From Actinomycetes bacterium (GTDB lineage Bacteria > Actinomycetota > Acidimicrobiia > Acidimicrobiales > JAKAOS01), in NCBI GenBank assembly GCA_021795215.1, contig JAJYPS010000022.1, positions 1 through 32,560 of the forward strand: a stretch of DNA of 32,560 nt. Reading direction: 5' to 3'. The translations under genes and the position numbers were made by a program. The notes under the pieces were generated by a model. That model saw nothing but the letters and a program-made list of their open reading frames with translations, was not told the DNA's origin and searched no databases. Numbering within the stretch: position 1 is the stretch's first letter; each line of letters opens with the position of its first letter. Shown here piece by piece: positions 17,482 to 24,946 of the stretch.

Positions 17482-17715
17482 TCCAAGGTCATGGTGTCGC
17501 TCCCGGAGGATTTGCTGGCCGCTGTCGACCGGGAGGCGAAACGGCGTGCCACAACACGGAGCGCCCTGCTGGCACTGGCCGTCCGTCGCGAGCTTTCTCG
17601 ACGCGATCCGGACGAGGTTGCAGCAGCCGTTGCACGGTCCGAGCAACGGTTCGAACAAGCCGGCGTGTTCGAGTCCACCGACATCATCCGCCGAGCTCGC
17701 GACTCCGGTCGATGA
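17479..17715 (+). CDS. VapB-type antitoxin, ribbon-helix-helix-like
   Basis: A 78-aa protein. Its first 40 residues look like a ribbon-helix-helix DNA-binding domain: a short strand (KVMVSLPEDLL), a helix, then RATTRSALLALAVRREL. The C-terminal part is charged and would wrap the toxin. The ATG at 17479 was chosen over upstream starts because of the match to the fold and the promoter/operator next to it. It overlaps the PIN toxin gene by ATGA, the usual antitoxin-toxin order. The pair follows the tRNA, and its base composition looks a little lower in GC than the neighbouring core genes. Confidence 0.85.
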   Translation: MSKVMVSLPEDLLAAVDREAKRRATTRSALLALAVRRELSRRDPDEVAAAVARSEQRFEQAGVFESTDIIRRARDSGR

Positions 17716-18143
17716 CGCATCTGCTGGTCGACACGTCAGTCTTGATCAAGTGGTTCCACAGCGAAGGGGAAGGAGCCCTCGACCAGGCGCGCCTTCTGCG
17801 TTCGGCACACGTGAACGCCAAGATCGACGCACACATGATCGATCTCGCCGTCTACGAGGTGGGCAACGTTCTCAGTCGAAGCCTGCGCTGGTCGGCCGCG
17901 GACGTCGCCGACCAGCTCGACGATCTCCACGCGATCATGGGGCCGACGCTGACCCTGTCCAAGAGCGGTCGCCGCCGTGCGGCCGTACTTGCCGAGACCC
18001 ACGCCTTGACGTACTATGACGCAAGCTGGGCGGCAGCGGCTGAGGAGCTCGGCGTGGCCCTCGTCAGCGCCGAGCGGCAGCTACTCACCGCTGGCTTGGC
18101 CGAGTCGCCGATCAGCGCATGCAATCGCCTTCGTCTTGTCTGA
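17712..18143 (+). CDS. vapC: VapC-type PIN-domain toxin
   Basis: PIN-domain ribonucleases of this group cut tRNA or rRNA when the antitoxin is lost. The 143-aa protein has the metal-binding acids Asp7 (LLVDTSVLIKWF), Glu49 (VYEVGNVL) and Asp103 (TYYDASWAAAA). At the fourth position the usual Asp of the LVTADR-like motif is Glu121 (LVSAERQL), a mild change that may or may not weaken activity. It starts in a 4-bp ATGA overlap with the antitoxin and appears full length. The RNA target cannot be read from sequence. Confidence 0.9.
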   Translation: MTHLLVDTSVLIKWFHSEGEGALDQARLLRSAHVNAKIDAHMIDLAVYEVGNVLSRSLRWSAADVADQLDDLHAIMGPTLTLSKSGRRRAAVLAETHALTYYDASWAAAAEELGVALVSAERQLLTAGLAESPISACNRLRLV

Positions 18144-18289
18144 GCTGAGACTGTGCGACGGGGAGGGCGCTCTTCCACGCCCCGGACGGCGCTTCACCAC
18201 CGCCCGGCGATCACCCGCCACGACTACCGCTGTTCGGTACCCTGGGGAGAAAGGGTGCAGGTGCCCACAGGACCGAAGGGGGCAGTCGG

Positions 18290-18658
18290 GTGGCCGAAGC
18301 CACGATCGACAACCACGCAGGTTTCATCTGGTCGGTGGCCGACCTGTTGCGGGGAGACTACAAACAGTCGGAGTACGGCAAGGTGGTGCTGCCGCTGACG
18401 GTGCTGCGCCGGTTGGACTGCGTGCTGGAGCCGACCAAGGCGGACGTGTTGAAGCGTGCGGAGGCTTTGCGGGGCCGCGTGGAGAACATGGAGCCGGTCC
18501 TGCGCCAAGTCGCTGGCCAGCAGTTCTACAACGTCAGTCCTCTGGACTTCTCTCGCCTACTTGCTGACCCTGCACAGGTCGCCGGCAACCTGCGGGCTTA
18601 CATCGCCGGGTTCTCCGACGGCGCCCGAGAGGTGATCGACAAGTTCGACTTCGACGCC
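18290..18658 (+). pseudogene. Type I restriction-modification HsdM, N-terminal fragment
   Basis: About 123 residues from a GTG start (GAAGGGGG upstream) match the N-terminal helical domain of type I DNA methyltransferase subunits: GFIWSVADLLRG, YGKVVLPLTVLRRLD, then QQFYNVSPLDFSRLL and VIDKFDFDA. HsdM normally runs to about 500 aa, with the SAM-binding and NPPF catalytic region after this domain. Here the similarity stops at FDFDA and the frame continues as unrelated, Arg/Gly/His-rich sequence. No methylase core, HsdS or HsdR follows, so the fragment cannot methylate DNA. The break coincides with the start of a different gene remnant. Confidence 0.75.
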
Positions 18659-18659
18659 C

Positions 18660-18983
18660 GACAGGGCCACCGTAGGCAGCATCAACTTCCTGTTCGACCC
18701 GAGCCAGGAGCCGCACCTGCGGGCCGACGAGTTCACTATAGCCACCGAGGTGGCGAAGTCCACCATGGCCAACAAGGCGGCCTTGATCCGCCGGATGTTG
18801 CGGCTCGGACCGCTTGAGCCCGAGCTGTGCCGCCAAGAGCTGCTCGCCCGCCACCCTTACGCGTGGCTGGTCGAGATCGACGGGTTCATTGTCGACGTGC
18901 GCGCTCTGGCCCAGCCGCTCCAGGACGACGCACGACGCCGGGGTCTCGTGCCGGCCGGACTGGGCTCGGCCTTGCCGCGCTGA
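18660..18983 (+). pseudogene. C-terminal fragment resembling DUF6398 proteins
   Basis: Directly at the end of the HsdM similarity, the next frame encodes 107 residues with SINFLFDPSQEPHLRADEF, AKSTMANKAALIRRM, RHPYAWLVEIDGFIVDVR and a TGA at 18983. I recall this pattern from proteins labelled DUF6398; the name is from memory and uncertain. Those proteins have more sequence in front, which is missing here. It has no start codon of its own before an ATG deep in the domain. It looks like a second gene remnant joined to hsdM by a deletion or recombination. Confidence 0.55.
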
Positions 18984-19120
18984 GCCTGAGCGCGTCGCGC
19001 ACCGCCCGCCGAGCACCGCGAGAGCACCCGTTACTCGCCTACGCGCCAGCAGCGCGTCGAGGCCTACCAAGGCGAAGCACCGGTGACATCCGGCCCTCTG
19101 CACGAGCGAGGGCAGCCCGG

Positions 19121-19126
19121 TAGCAT
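19121..19126 (+). promoter_or_regulatory. -10-like hexamer of the pRiA4b ORF-3-like gene
   Basis: TAGCAT ends 7 nt before the ATG at 19134, giving a leaderless promoter geometry. This supports 19134 over the upstream GTG at 19083 as the start. Confidence 0.45.
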
Positions 19127-19133
19127 CCCGGCG

Positions 19134-19730
19134 ATGGGTATCGTCAGCGTCAGCGGCCCGGAGGGCACGCCTAAGTCGATCCACCAGCTGAAGGTCAGCC
19201 TCCGCAACGTCCGGCCGCCAATCTGGCGTCGCCTCCACGTCTCGAGCGCCACTTCCCTCGGCGAGTTGCACTTCGTCCTCCAGGCTGCGATGGGCTGGGA
19301 GGACAGCCACCTCCATCTGTTCACGATCGCGGGCGAGACCTACGCCGACGACCGGGTCGAGGATTCCTGGGAGGGGCGGCCGAAGGACGAGGACCGCGTC
19401 CGCCTCGACAAGGTAGCGCCGCTCAGCACCCGCTTCCGCTACGAGTACGACTTTGGCGACGGCTGGGAGCACGATGTCGTCGTCGAGAAGGTCCTTCCCC
19501 CGGAGCCCGCCGTCACCTACCCCCGGTGCCTCGCCGGGCGCCGGGCGTGCCCCCCGGAGGACTGCGGCGGCCCGTGGGGCTATGCCAGCCTGCTCGCGGC
19601 GATTGCCGACCCGGAGGGCACCGAGGACCGCGCTCTCTTGGAGTGGGCGGGGGAGGACTTCGATCCCGGGGCCTTCGACCCTGCCGCGGTGAACGCCCTG
19701 TTCGTACCTCGTGCCCACCGGACGAGGTAA
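19134..19730 (+). CDS. Plasmid pRiA4b ORF-3-like protein
   Basis: A 198-aa protein with the family pattern: IHQLKVSLRNVRPPIWRRL near the start, then GELHFVLQAAMGWEDSHLHLF, FRYEYDFGDGWEHDVVVEK, CLAGRRACPPEDCGGPWGY and a Trp/Asp-rich end (GEDFDPGAFDP). The family is found on plasmids and islands and next to some insertion sequences, but its molecular function is not established. An upstream GTG at 19083 is in frame, but the conserved part begins after 19134. Cysteines in the CLAGRRACPPEDC stretch could bind metal; this is a guess. It is the only intact gene between the two groups of gene remnants. Confidence 0.85.
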   Translation: MGIVSVSGPEGTPKSIHQLKVSLRNVRPPIWRRLHVSSATSLGELHFVLQAAMGWEDSHLHLFTIAGETYADDRVEDSWEGRPKDEDRVRLDKVAPLSTRFRYEYDFGDGWEHDVVVEKVLPPEPAVTYPRCLAGRRACPPEDCGGPWGYASLLAAIADPEGTEDRALLEWAGEDFDPGAFDPAAVNALFVPRAHRTR

Positions 19731-19736
19731 AGCGGA

Positions 19737-19759
19737 GCCCAAAAGGAACGCTTCTGGGC
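19737..19759 (+). terminator. Hairpin after the pRiA4b ORF-3-like gene
   Basis: GCCCA and TGGGC, extended by an AAG/CTT pair after one mismatch, form a stem-loop 7 bp after the stop codon. There is no U-run, so it may be only a weak or 3'-protecting structure. Confidence 0.35.
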
Positions 19760-20261
19760 GCGATGGAGCTACTGGACGGCCGGGTGGCTGACCGTTGACG
19801 GTCGTGATCATGCGTGCCACGCAGCGGGAGCTGCGTTCGAGCCGCAAAGCGGTCGGGTCGACGCTCACGCCAGCCGAAGCTGCTGACTCAGCCGTACGAT
19901 CCGGCAGAGAACTGGTCCGCCTCCCACCGGGGGCACAGACCAGTCCTCCGCAATTTCGCATGCGGCGGACTGTGGCGAGCCCTGATCGTCGTCGCTCCGT
20001 GTCGACGAGGCCCGCGTGGGTGGATGCTCGGGTTTGTCCATATAGCTGATGACCCTGCCCTGGCTGGGAAGTCCTGGACGTTTTGGTGAGGGCCCTGCTC
20101 GGCGTCCGGACAACCGCGGCTGCCGCATGGACGCGGTCGTCGAGATGCGGAGCTCGACCTCCTGATCCAACTCGGATGATGAAGCTCGAGAACCTGATGG
20201 ACCAGGTGGAAAGAGTCGGCAATCCCGGGGCAGTCGCCCCCGAGCGGACTGAGCGGCGGGG
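19760..20261. other. About 500 bp with no recognisable gene
   Basis: Several frames are open here by virtue of high GC, but none shows a family pattern, a convincing ribosome-binding site or a biased codon pattern. No transposase remnant, terminal inverted repeat or copy of the tRNA 3' end was found by eye. It is probably decayed accessory DNA. Confidence 0.5.
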
Positions 20262-20722
20262 GCCAACGTCCTGGACACCGGGGCAGTCTCGGCCTGGCCA
20301 CTCGGCCCACCGGTGAGGTGGCTCGCCGCTTGTATGTCGCTCTCTCCGGAGCCCGACGGTGTGGTGTGGTGCCTCGGCCCGAGTGCCGTCCGCCGCGCTG
20401 GCCGAGACCTACCGCGCGCCAAGAGGACGCCGACGCGGGTCGGGCCGTCGATCGGGCGGGTGGTCACGACGGGCGGCCCACTGCCCGCGTAGCGGGTGGG
20501 CTGCTCTCTGCTCTCTTCCAAAATCTCGGTTCCTGCCAAGTGGTGGACGCCCGTGCCGTCGCCACTGCGGTCGCCCTGGGCGGCGGCATAGAGGTCGCCG
20601 GCCACCCCGATCACCCGAACGTCTTGGCCGCCCCCTTGGCCGCACGGGCAAGTGTGGGCGGCATGGTGCCGATCCAGGCCGGTGGTGCCGTGGGGGACCT
20701 GAAGGCGAACCACCCGTCCTAA
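20262..20722 (+). pseudogene. Decayed VapC-like PIN toxin split over three frames
   Basis: Pieces of one PIN protein appear in the right order in different frames. NVLDTGAVSA (from 20262) would be the N-terminal strand with the first Asp. GEVARRLYVALSGARRCGVV follows in a second frame (about 20311-20370). ARVPSAALAETYRAP is in a third frame (about 20377-20421) and carries the Glu. Then TARVAGGLL, VVDARAVATAVALGGGIEVAGHPDH and LAAPLAA are back in the second frame (about 20444-20680). No single frame contains the whole domain, so at least three frameshifts are needed. No antitoxin was recognised upstream. The identification rests on pattern memory of actinobacterial VapC proteins. Confidence 0.55.
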
Positions 20723-20725
20723 CCT
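20720..20725 (+). promoter_or_regulatory. -10-like hexamer of the inositol monophosphatase-family gene
   Basis: TAACCT is followed by 6 nt and the GTG at 20732, the same leaderless geometry seen before other genes in this window. Confidence 0.45.
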
Positions 20726-20731
20726 CGGTGC

Positions 20732-21625
20732 GTGACCCGCAGCCCGGCGCCGGACCCAGCAACGCCAGACCCCGCAGCCCCAGACCCCGCGACGCCGGAC
20801 CCTGCCGAGCAGGAGCGCCTGATGGCTCTGGTGAAGGGAGTCGCGGAAGAGGCAGGCCGACTTCTGCTCGGAGGCATGGCGACGGCCGGTGAAACGGTGG
20901 AGACCAAGTCGAGCGTGACCGACGTGGTGACGGAGATGGACAGAGCCAGCGAGAAGCTGATCACATCCGCGATCCTGGAGCGACGTCCGGACGATGCGAT
21001 CCTGGCGGAGGAGGGAGGGGCACGCGCCGGCACCTCGGGGGTGACCTGGGTGATCGATCCGCTGGACGGCACGGTCAACTACCTCTACGGGTTGGCGCCT
21101 TTCGCCGTGTCCATAGCGGCGCGAAGCGGCGAGGGGACATTCCTGGGGGTGGTGCACGACCCGGTTCACGGCGAGACGTTCACGGCGCTGGCGGGTCGCG
21201 GCGCGTGGCTGGACGGCCGAAGGTTGCGCTGCTCGGCAGTGAAGGAGCTGGGTCTGGCCCTGGTCGGCACAGGCTTCTCGTACGCCCGCTCCCGCAGGAA
21301 GGCTCAGGCGGCGGCCGTTGCAGAGCTACTGCCCCACGTGCGGGACATTCGACGAGGAGGCGCTGCGGCCGTCGACCTGTGCTGGGTGGCGGCCGGCCGG
21401 CTGGACGCCTACTACGAGTCCGGTATCAGGGAATGGGACCGAGCCGCAGGCGAGCTGGTGGCAAGAGAGGCGGGGGCGCACGTGCAGCAGGTGGAGCCGG
21501 GGCCTGGCAACCGACCCGACGAGTTCCTTCCGGTCGTCACCGCGTGCGCCCCCCTGCTGGAGCAACCGTTCTTGGCACTGCTCCGATCGGCGCGTGCCAA
21601 CCTGGTACCCACCGACGGCGGATAG
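20732..21625 (+). CDS. Inositol monophosphatase family protein
   Basis: Mg-dependent phosphatase of the IMPase/FIG superfamily; substrates include inositol phosphate, histidinol phosphate, 3'-phosphoadenosine phosphate and fructose bisphosphate. Metal-site motifs are DVVTEMD (64-70), LAEEGG (Glu93, Glu94), VIDPLDGTVNY (Asp109, Asp112) and EWDRAAG (Trp235, Asp236). The fold begins near residue 28. The first 25 residues are a DPATP-type repeat. A GTG start at 20732 has a -10-like hexamer 6 nt before it; an ATG at 20822 (codon 31) would remove the repeat and still leave the fold nearly whole. It converges on the phosphofructokinase gene. The substrate cannot be fixed from sequence. Confidence 0.9.
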   Translation: MTRSPAPDPATPDPAAPDPATPDPAEQERLMALVKGVAEEAGRLLLGGMATAGETVETKSSVTDVVTEMDRASEKLITSAILERRPDDAILAEEGGARAGTSGVTWVIDPLDGTVNYLYGLAPFAVSIAARSGEGTFLGVVHDPVHGETFTALAGRGAWLDGRRLRCSAVKELGLALVGTGFSYARSRRKAQAAAVAELLPHVRDIRRGGAAAVDLCWVAAGRLDAYYESGIREWDRAAGELVAREAGAHVQQVEPGPGNRPDEFLPVVTACAPLLEQPFLALLRSARANLVPTDGG

Positions 21626-21636
21626 TAATATCCGGA

Positions 21637-21652
21637 CGAAGCGACGGCTTCG
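21637..21652. terminator. Hairpin between convergent genes
   Basis: CGAAGC-GACG-GCTTCG lies in the 49-bp gap between the phosphatase and phosphofructokinase genes. A second small stem (GGATA/TATCC, 21620-21633) spans the phosphatase stop. There is no U-run on either strand, so bidirectional termination is only suggested by position. Confidence 0.4.
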
Positions 21653-21674
21653 CCACCCAGCAGCGTGCGGACGA

Positions 21675-22709
21675 TCAGGCGCGGAACGCCCGGGCGACGT
21701 CGTTGAGAAGCACCGGATCGACCGTCTTGAGTTCGGTCACGGCCTCGGCAAGCGGAACCCTTACCACCCGGTCCGCTCGGAGGGCGACCATCGACCCGAA
21801 TGCTCCGTCGTGGACCGCTTCGATCGCCGCAATTCCGAAGCGCGTCGCCAGTACACGGTCGAACGCGGTGGGAGTGCCGCCTCTCTGGACGTGGCCCAGG
21901 ATCGTCACCCGCGTCTCGAAGCCGGTCCGTCGCTCCACCTCCTCCGCGACGAAGCTGCCGATCCCCCCCAGCCGCTCGTGGCCGAACTGATCGGTCGTGC
22001 CGACTCTCGAGCCTCCGGCGGAGCCCTCTTTCGGCTTGGCACCTTCCGCCACGACGACGATCGAGGCGAACCGGCCCCGCGCGTGGCGCCGGCGAAGGCT
22101 CTCGCACACCTCGTCCAGGTCGAAGTCCTCCTCCGGGACCAGGATCTCGGCCGCCCCCCCTGCGATTCCGGCGTAAGTGGCGATCCAGCCGGCATGTCGG
22201 CCCATCACTTCGCAAACGATCACCCGGTCGTGCGACTCGGCGGTCGTGTGCAGCCGGTCGATCGCGTCCGTGGCGATCTGCACCGCAGTGTGGAACCCGA
22301 AGGTGAGCTCGGTGGCCGACAGATCGTTGTCGATCGTCTTCGGCACGCCCACGACCGCATAGCCGCTCGCAGAAAGCTTGTGAGCGACCCCCAGGGTGTC
22401 CTCGCCGCCGATGGCGACGAGCGCGTCGATCTCGTTCTCGTGCCAGGTCCGGGCGAGCGACTCCAGGCCGCCTTCCACCGCGTACGGGTTCGTCCTGGAC
22501 GTTCCGAGGATTGTGCCGCCTCGCGGGAGGATGCCCCGACACCGCTCGACGTCCAGCGGCGCCAGATTGCCCGAGAGGAAGCCTCGCCAGCCGTCGACGA
22601 TGCCGACCATGTCGTCACCCCATGCGAGCTGGCCCTTGCGGACTACTGCGCGTATGACGGCGTTCAGGCCGGGGCAGTCTCCCCCACCGGTGAGGACTGC
22701 GATTCTCAA
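21675..22709 (-). CDS. pfkA: 6-phosphofructokinase, probably PPi-dependent type
   Basis: Phosphorylates fructose 6-phosphate in glycolysis. It has the N-terminal TGGGDCPGLN, PKTIDND (123-129) with catalytic Asp127, MGRHAGWIA and the substrate loop GHVQRGGTPTAFDR. Numbering coincides with the E. coli enzyme at the phosphoryl-donor site. Here residue 104 is Asp (GGED, 101-104) and residue 124 is Lys, where ATP enzymes have Gly at both. Asp104 plus Lys124 is the established signature of pyrophosphate-dependent PFKs, such as the Amycolatopsis methanolica enzyme. Length is 344 aa. The start is TTG but has a very strong ribosome-binding site (GAGGAGG, 7 nt upstream). Confidence 0.93.
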   Translation of the reverse strand: MRIAVLTGGGDCPGLNAVIRAVVRKGQLAWGDDMVGIVDGWRGFLSGNLAPLDVERCRGILPRGGTILGTSRTNPYAVEGGLESLARTWHENEIDALVAIGGEDTLGVAHKLSASGYAVVGVPKTIDNDLSATELTFGFHTAVQIATDAIDRLHTTAESHDRVIVCEVMGRHAGWIATYAGIAGGAAEILVPEEDFDLDEVCESLRRRHARGRFASIVVVAEGAKPKEGSAGGSRVGTTDQFGHERLGGIGSFVAEEVERRTGFETRVTILGHVQRGGTPTAFDRVLATRFGIAAIEAVHDGAFGSMVALRADRVVRVPLAEAVTELKTVDPVLLNDVARAFRA

Positions 22710-23127
22710 GACGGACCTCCTCTAGCCAAAGAGAGCCTATCCCGGACAGGGGCATGGCGGCGTACGGAAGCCCTCCTCCTCGCGGGCGACGACCGAACAG
22801 ACCCGAAACGGATCCCAGATTGGTCTTTCCCACCGGTCCTCGATGCACAACCACGTTGCTCACTCTCATGTAACTTTGGACTGTGCCATCCACGAGGGAA
22901 GAACGACCACGCAGTGCTCGGCTCGTCATGGTTCCGTCCTGCCGCAACGCCTGCGCGGGCTCGTGAAGCGACCACGGCCTGAAGGGAGGAGCGGCCACGG
23001 GGCCGGTCGGGGCCGATCTCACCGAACGCGCTCCGGGATCGGGACCGCCCCGCGGGCCGGGATCAGGACCGCCCCCCCGACGGGGATCGCGTCGGGGGCC
23101 GAGGCCGGCCCGCGGGAAACTGCAGCG
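22710..23127. other. 418-bp divergent region between pfkA and the DUF3048 gene
   Basis: It holds the strong pfkA ribosome-binding site at its left end. A plus-strand frame is open from 22843 into the DUF3048 gene but its translation lacks family similarity, and the lipoprotein signal starts only at 23128. The right half has imperfect repeats around GGGATCGGGACCG and GGGATCAGGACCG (about 23034-23075). Both genes need promoters here, but I found no convincing -35/-10 pair. Confidence 0.5.
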
Positions 23128-24213
23128 ATGCCCGGCCGCCGTAGCTCGGCCCGGGGGCGGCTGGCGGTTTCGATCGTCACCTCGGCCACGGTCCTCGCCG
23201 CCTGTGGCCCGATCTCCCACGGGAGCGGGACTGCCGCGAAGCCGGCCAGCACCTCCGCTCCGACCACCACGCCACGGCCGGCCACTACATCTCCGCAGAC
23301 GGCAGTGCCCCCCGGTCCGTCCGCATGTCCCCTCACCGATCAGCCGGCACCCGGTGGCAGACCACCCCGGCGGCCACCGGTGGCGATCAAGGTGGAGAAC
23401 CTTCCCCAGGCACGGCCCCAGTCGGGCATCCAGGCAGCCGATCTGGTCTTCGAGGAACCGGTCGAGGCGGGCATCACCAGGTTCGTCGTCGTCTACCAGT
23501 GCGCGGGCAGCTCGCACGTGGAACCGGTGCGCTCGGCGCGACTGATCGACCCTCTCATCCTGGGACAGCTGGGCAGGGTCATATTCGGCTTCGCGGGAGG
23601 TATCGGACCAACGCTGAATGCCGTCCGGGCAGCAAATGTGTTCGACGCCGACTTCACCCGTTACCCCCTGCTCTACCTCCGAGACCCGTACCGTTACCCG
23701 CCCCACAACCTCTACGTGTCCACGTACGGCCTGTGGCAGCTCGACCCGGCAGACCGGACGCCGCCGAGGCCTCTGTTCTCCTACTCCGCTCGCCCGCTGC
23801 CCGGAGCACCGGCCAACGTGGCACACGTGCCGTTCTCGTCCTACTCCGACGTGTACTGGCGCTACAACCGGACCACCGGCACGTACGACCGCTACTACGG
23901 ATCCCAACCTGCGCTGTCCGCCTCGGGAACGCCCATTTCCGCCGCCAACGTCGTGATACAGAAGGCTCAGGAGAGCGTCACCCCCTACGTGGAGGACGCC
24001 AACGGCGTACACGAGGTGATGCTGGCACTCGTAGGCAGTGGTCCGGTGACCGTGCTGCGCAATGGAGTTGCCATCACGGGCACATGGAGAAGGGCATCCA
24101 TATCTTCTCGCACCAGGTTCTACGACCACTCCGGCAAGCTGATCGGACTCGCACCAGGCAAGACTTGGATCGAGCTCGTACCGAGCACGGTGCCGGTGAC
24201 ATTCGGCCCCTGA
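23128..24213 (+). CDS. DUF3048 domain lipoprotein (YerB-like)
   Basis: A 361-aa predicted lipoprotein: positively charged start, hydrophobic stretch, and lipobox LAAC with the lipidated Cys26. A Thr/Pro/Ala-rich linker follows (to about 75). The DUF3048 core is then recognisable by VAIKVENLPQARPQSGI, ADLVFEEPVEAGITRF, EPVRSARLID and, in the C-terminal half, YVEDANGVHEV and LAPGKTWIELVP. The function of the family is not established; a location on the outer face of the membrane follows from the lipobox. The ATG at 23128 was chosen because it gives a proper signal peptide, though its ribosome-binding site is weak. It converges on nrdR with a 188-bp gap. Confidence 0.88.
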   Translation: MPGRRSSARGRLAVSIVTSATVLAACGPISHGSGTAAKPASTSAPTTTPRPATTSPQTAVPPGPSACPLTDQPAPGGRPPRRPPVAIKVENLPQARPQSGIQAADLVFEEPVEAGITRFVVVYQCAGSSHVEPVRSARLIDPLILGQLGRVIFGFAGGIGPTLNAVRAANVFDADFTRYPLLYLRDPYRYPPHNLYVSTYGLWQLDPADRTPPRPLFSYSARPLPGAPANVAHVPFSSYSDVYWRYNRTTGTYDRYYGSQPALSASGTPISAANVVIQKAQESVTPYVEDANGVHEVMLALVGSGPVTVLRNGVAITGTWRRASISSRTRFYDHSGKLIGLAPGKTWIELVPSTVPVTFGP

Positions 24214-24401
24214 GCGTCGCCGTCCGGCCAGCAGGGAGGGGACGATCGCGAACGACGCTGGCAAGAACACGCCTTCGCCTGCACCGAGGGTGAACGACGG
24301 CCATCCCCCCGAGCTCTGGCCCCTTGGGAGCACGTCAAGCTCGCCGCCTGACCAGTTCCACAACACGTCCGTCGACAGGCTCGGGCTCCGGAAGACCGGC
24401 A

Positions 24402-24884
24402 CTAGCCGTCGAGCGATGGCAACTCCTTCGGCGGGCTCGACTTGGTGAGCAGGCCGAGCTCCCGTTGAAAATCCCCGGCTCCCTCGAAGCCCTTGTAGAC
24501 GCTGGCGAAGCGTAGGTACGCAACCTCGTCCAGGGCCCTCAACCGCTCCAGCACCTCGCGTCCGATCCGTTCGGAGGTGACTTCCGGACCGACGAGCCGG
24601 ACGGCCTCCTCGACCGACGCAGCCAGCGCCTCGGCAGCGGACTTGTCCACCAGCCGGTTCTTGCCCGCCGCCCACACCCCTGCTGCGATCTTGCTGCGGT
24701 CGAACGGCTCCCGGCCCCCGGAACGCTTGGTCACCCACGGGACCGACTCCTCGATCCTCTCGTACGTGGTGAACCTGCGCTTGCACCCGAGGCACTCCCT
24801 CCGGCGTCGGATTGCTCCGCCGTCCTCCGCCATGCGGGAATCGACAACCCGGTCCTCCATCACGGCACATGAAGGGCATCGCAC
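24402..24884 (-). CDS. nrdR: Transcriptional repressor NrdR
   Basis: ATP/dATP-sensing zinc-ribbon repressor of ribonucleotide reductase genes. The 160-aa protein begins with the zinc ribbon (Cys3, Cys6, Cys31, Cys34; VVDSR and RRRRECLGCKRRFTTYE) and continues with an ATP-cone domain (about 47-137). The GTG at 24884 places the first cysteine where the family has it; the frame remains open upstream but overlaps the LysM gene in another frame. It follows the LysM gene by 62 bp, the same order as lexA-Rv2719c-nrdR in M. tuberculosis. No ribonucleotide reductase gene or NrdR box was found in the window. Confidence 0.95.
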   Translation of the reverse strand: MRCPSCAVMEDRVVDSRMAEDGGAIRRRRECLGCKRRFTTYERIEESVPWVTKRSGGREPFDRSKIAAGVWAAGKNRLVDKSAAEALAASVEEAVRLVGPEVTSERIGREVLERLRALDEVAYLRFASVYKGFEGAGDFQRELGLLTKSSPPKELPSLDG

Positions 24885-24946
24885 CGCGACCGACCCTACA
24901 ACCCTCCGACGACACGCACGCTGCACGTCCGCCCTCCCAAGGTGCG

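Noticed and set aside
19927-19936. CCGGGGGCAC, a 10-bp copy of the tRNA-Arg 3' end, as an attachment site
   Set aside because: Ten G/C-rich bases can match by chance in this DNA. The match does not extend into the T-arm, and no integrase is present.
19865-21169. A 434-codon minus-strand frame opposite the phosphatase gene and the decayed toxin
   Set aside because: No recognisable domain. The opposite strand has a phosphatase with complete active-site motifs.
22843-23127. Upstream extension of the DUF3048 gene from an ATG at 22843
   Set aside because: The added 95 residues have no signal or domain pattern and would bury the lipoprotein signal peptide that begins at 23128.
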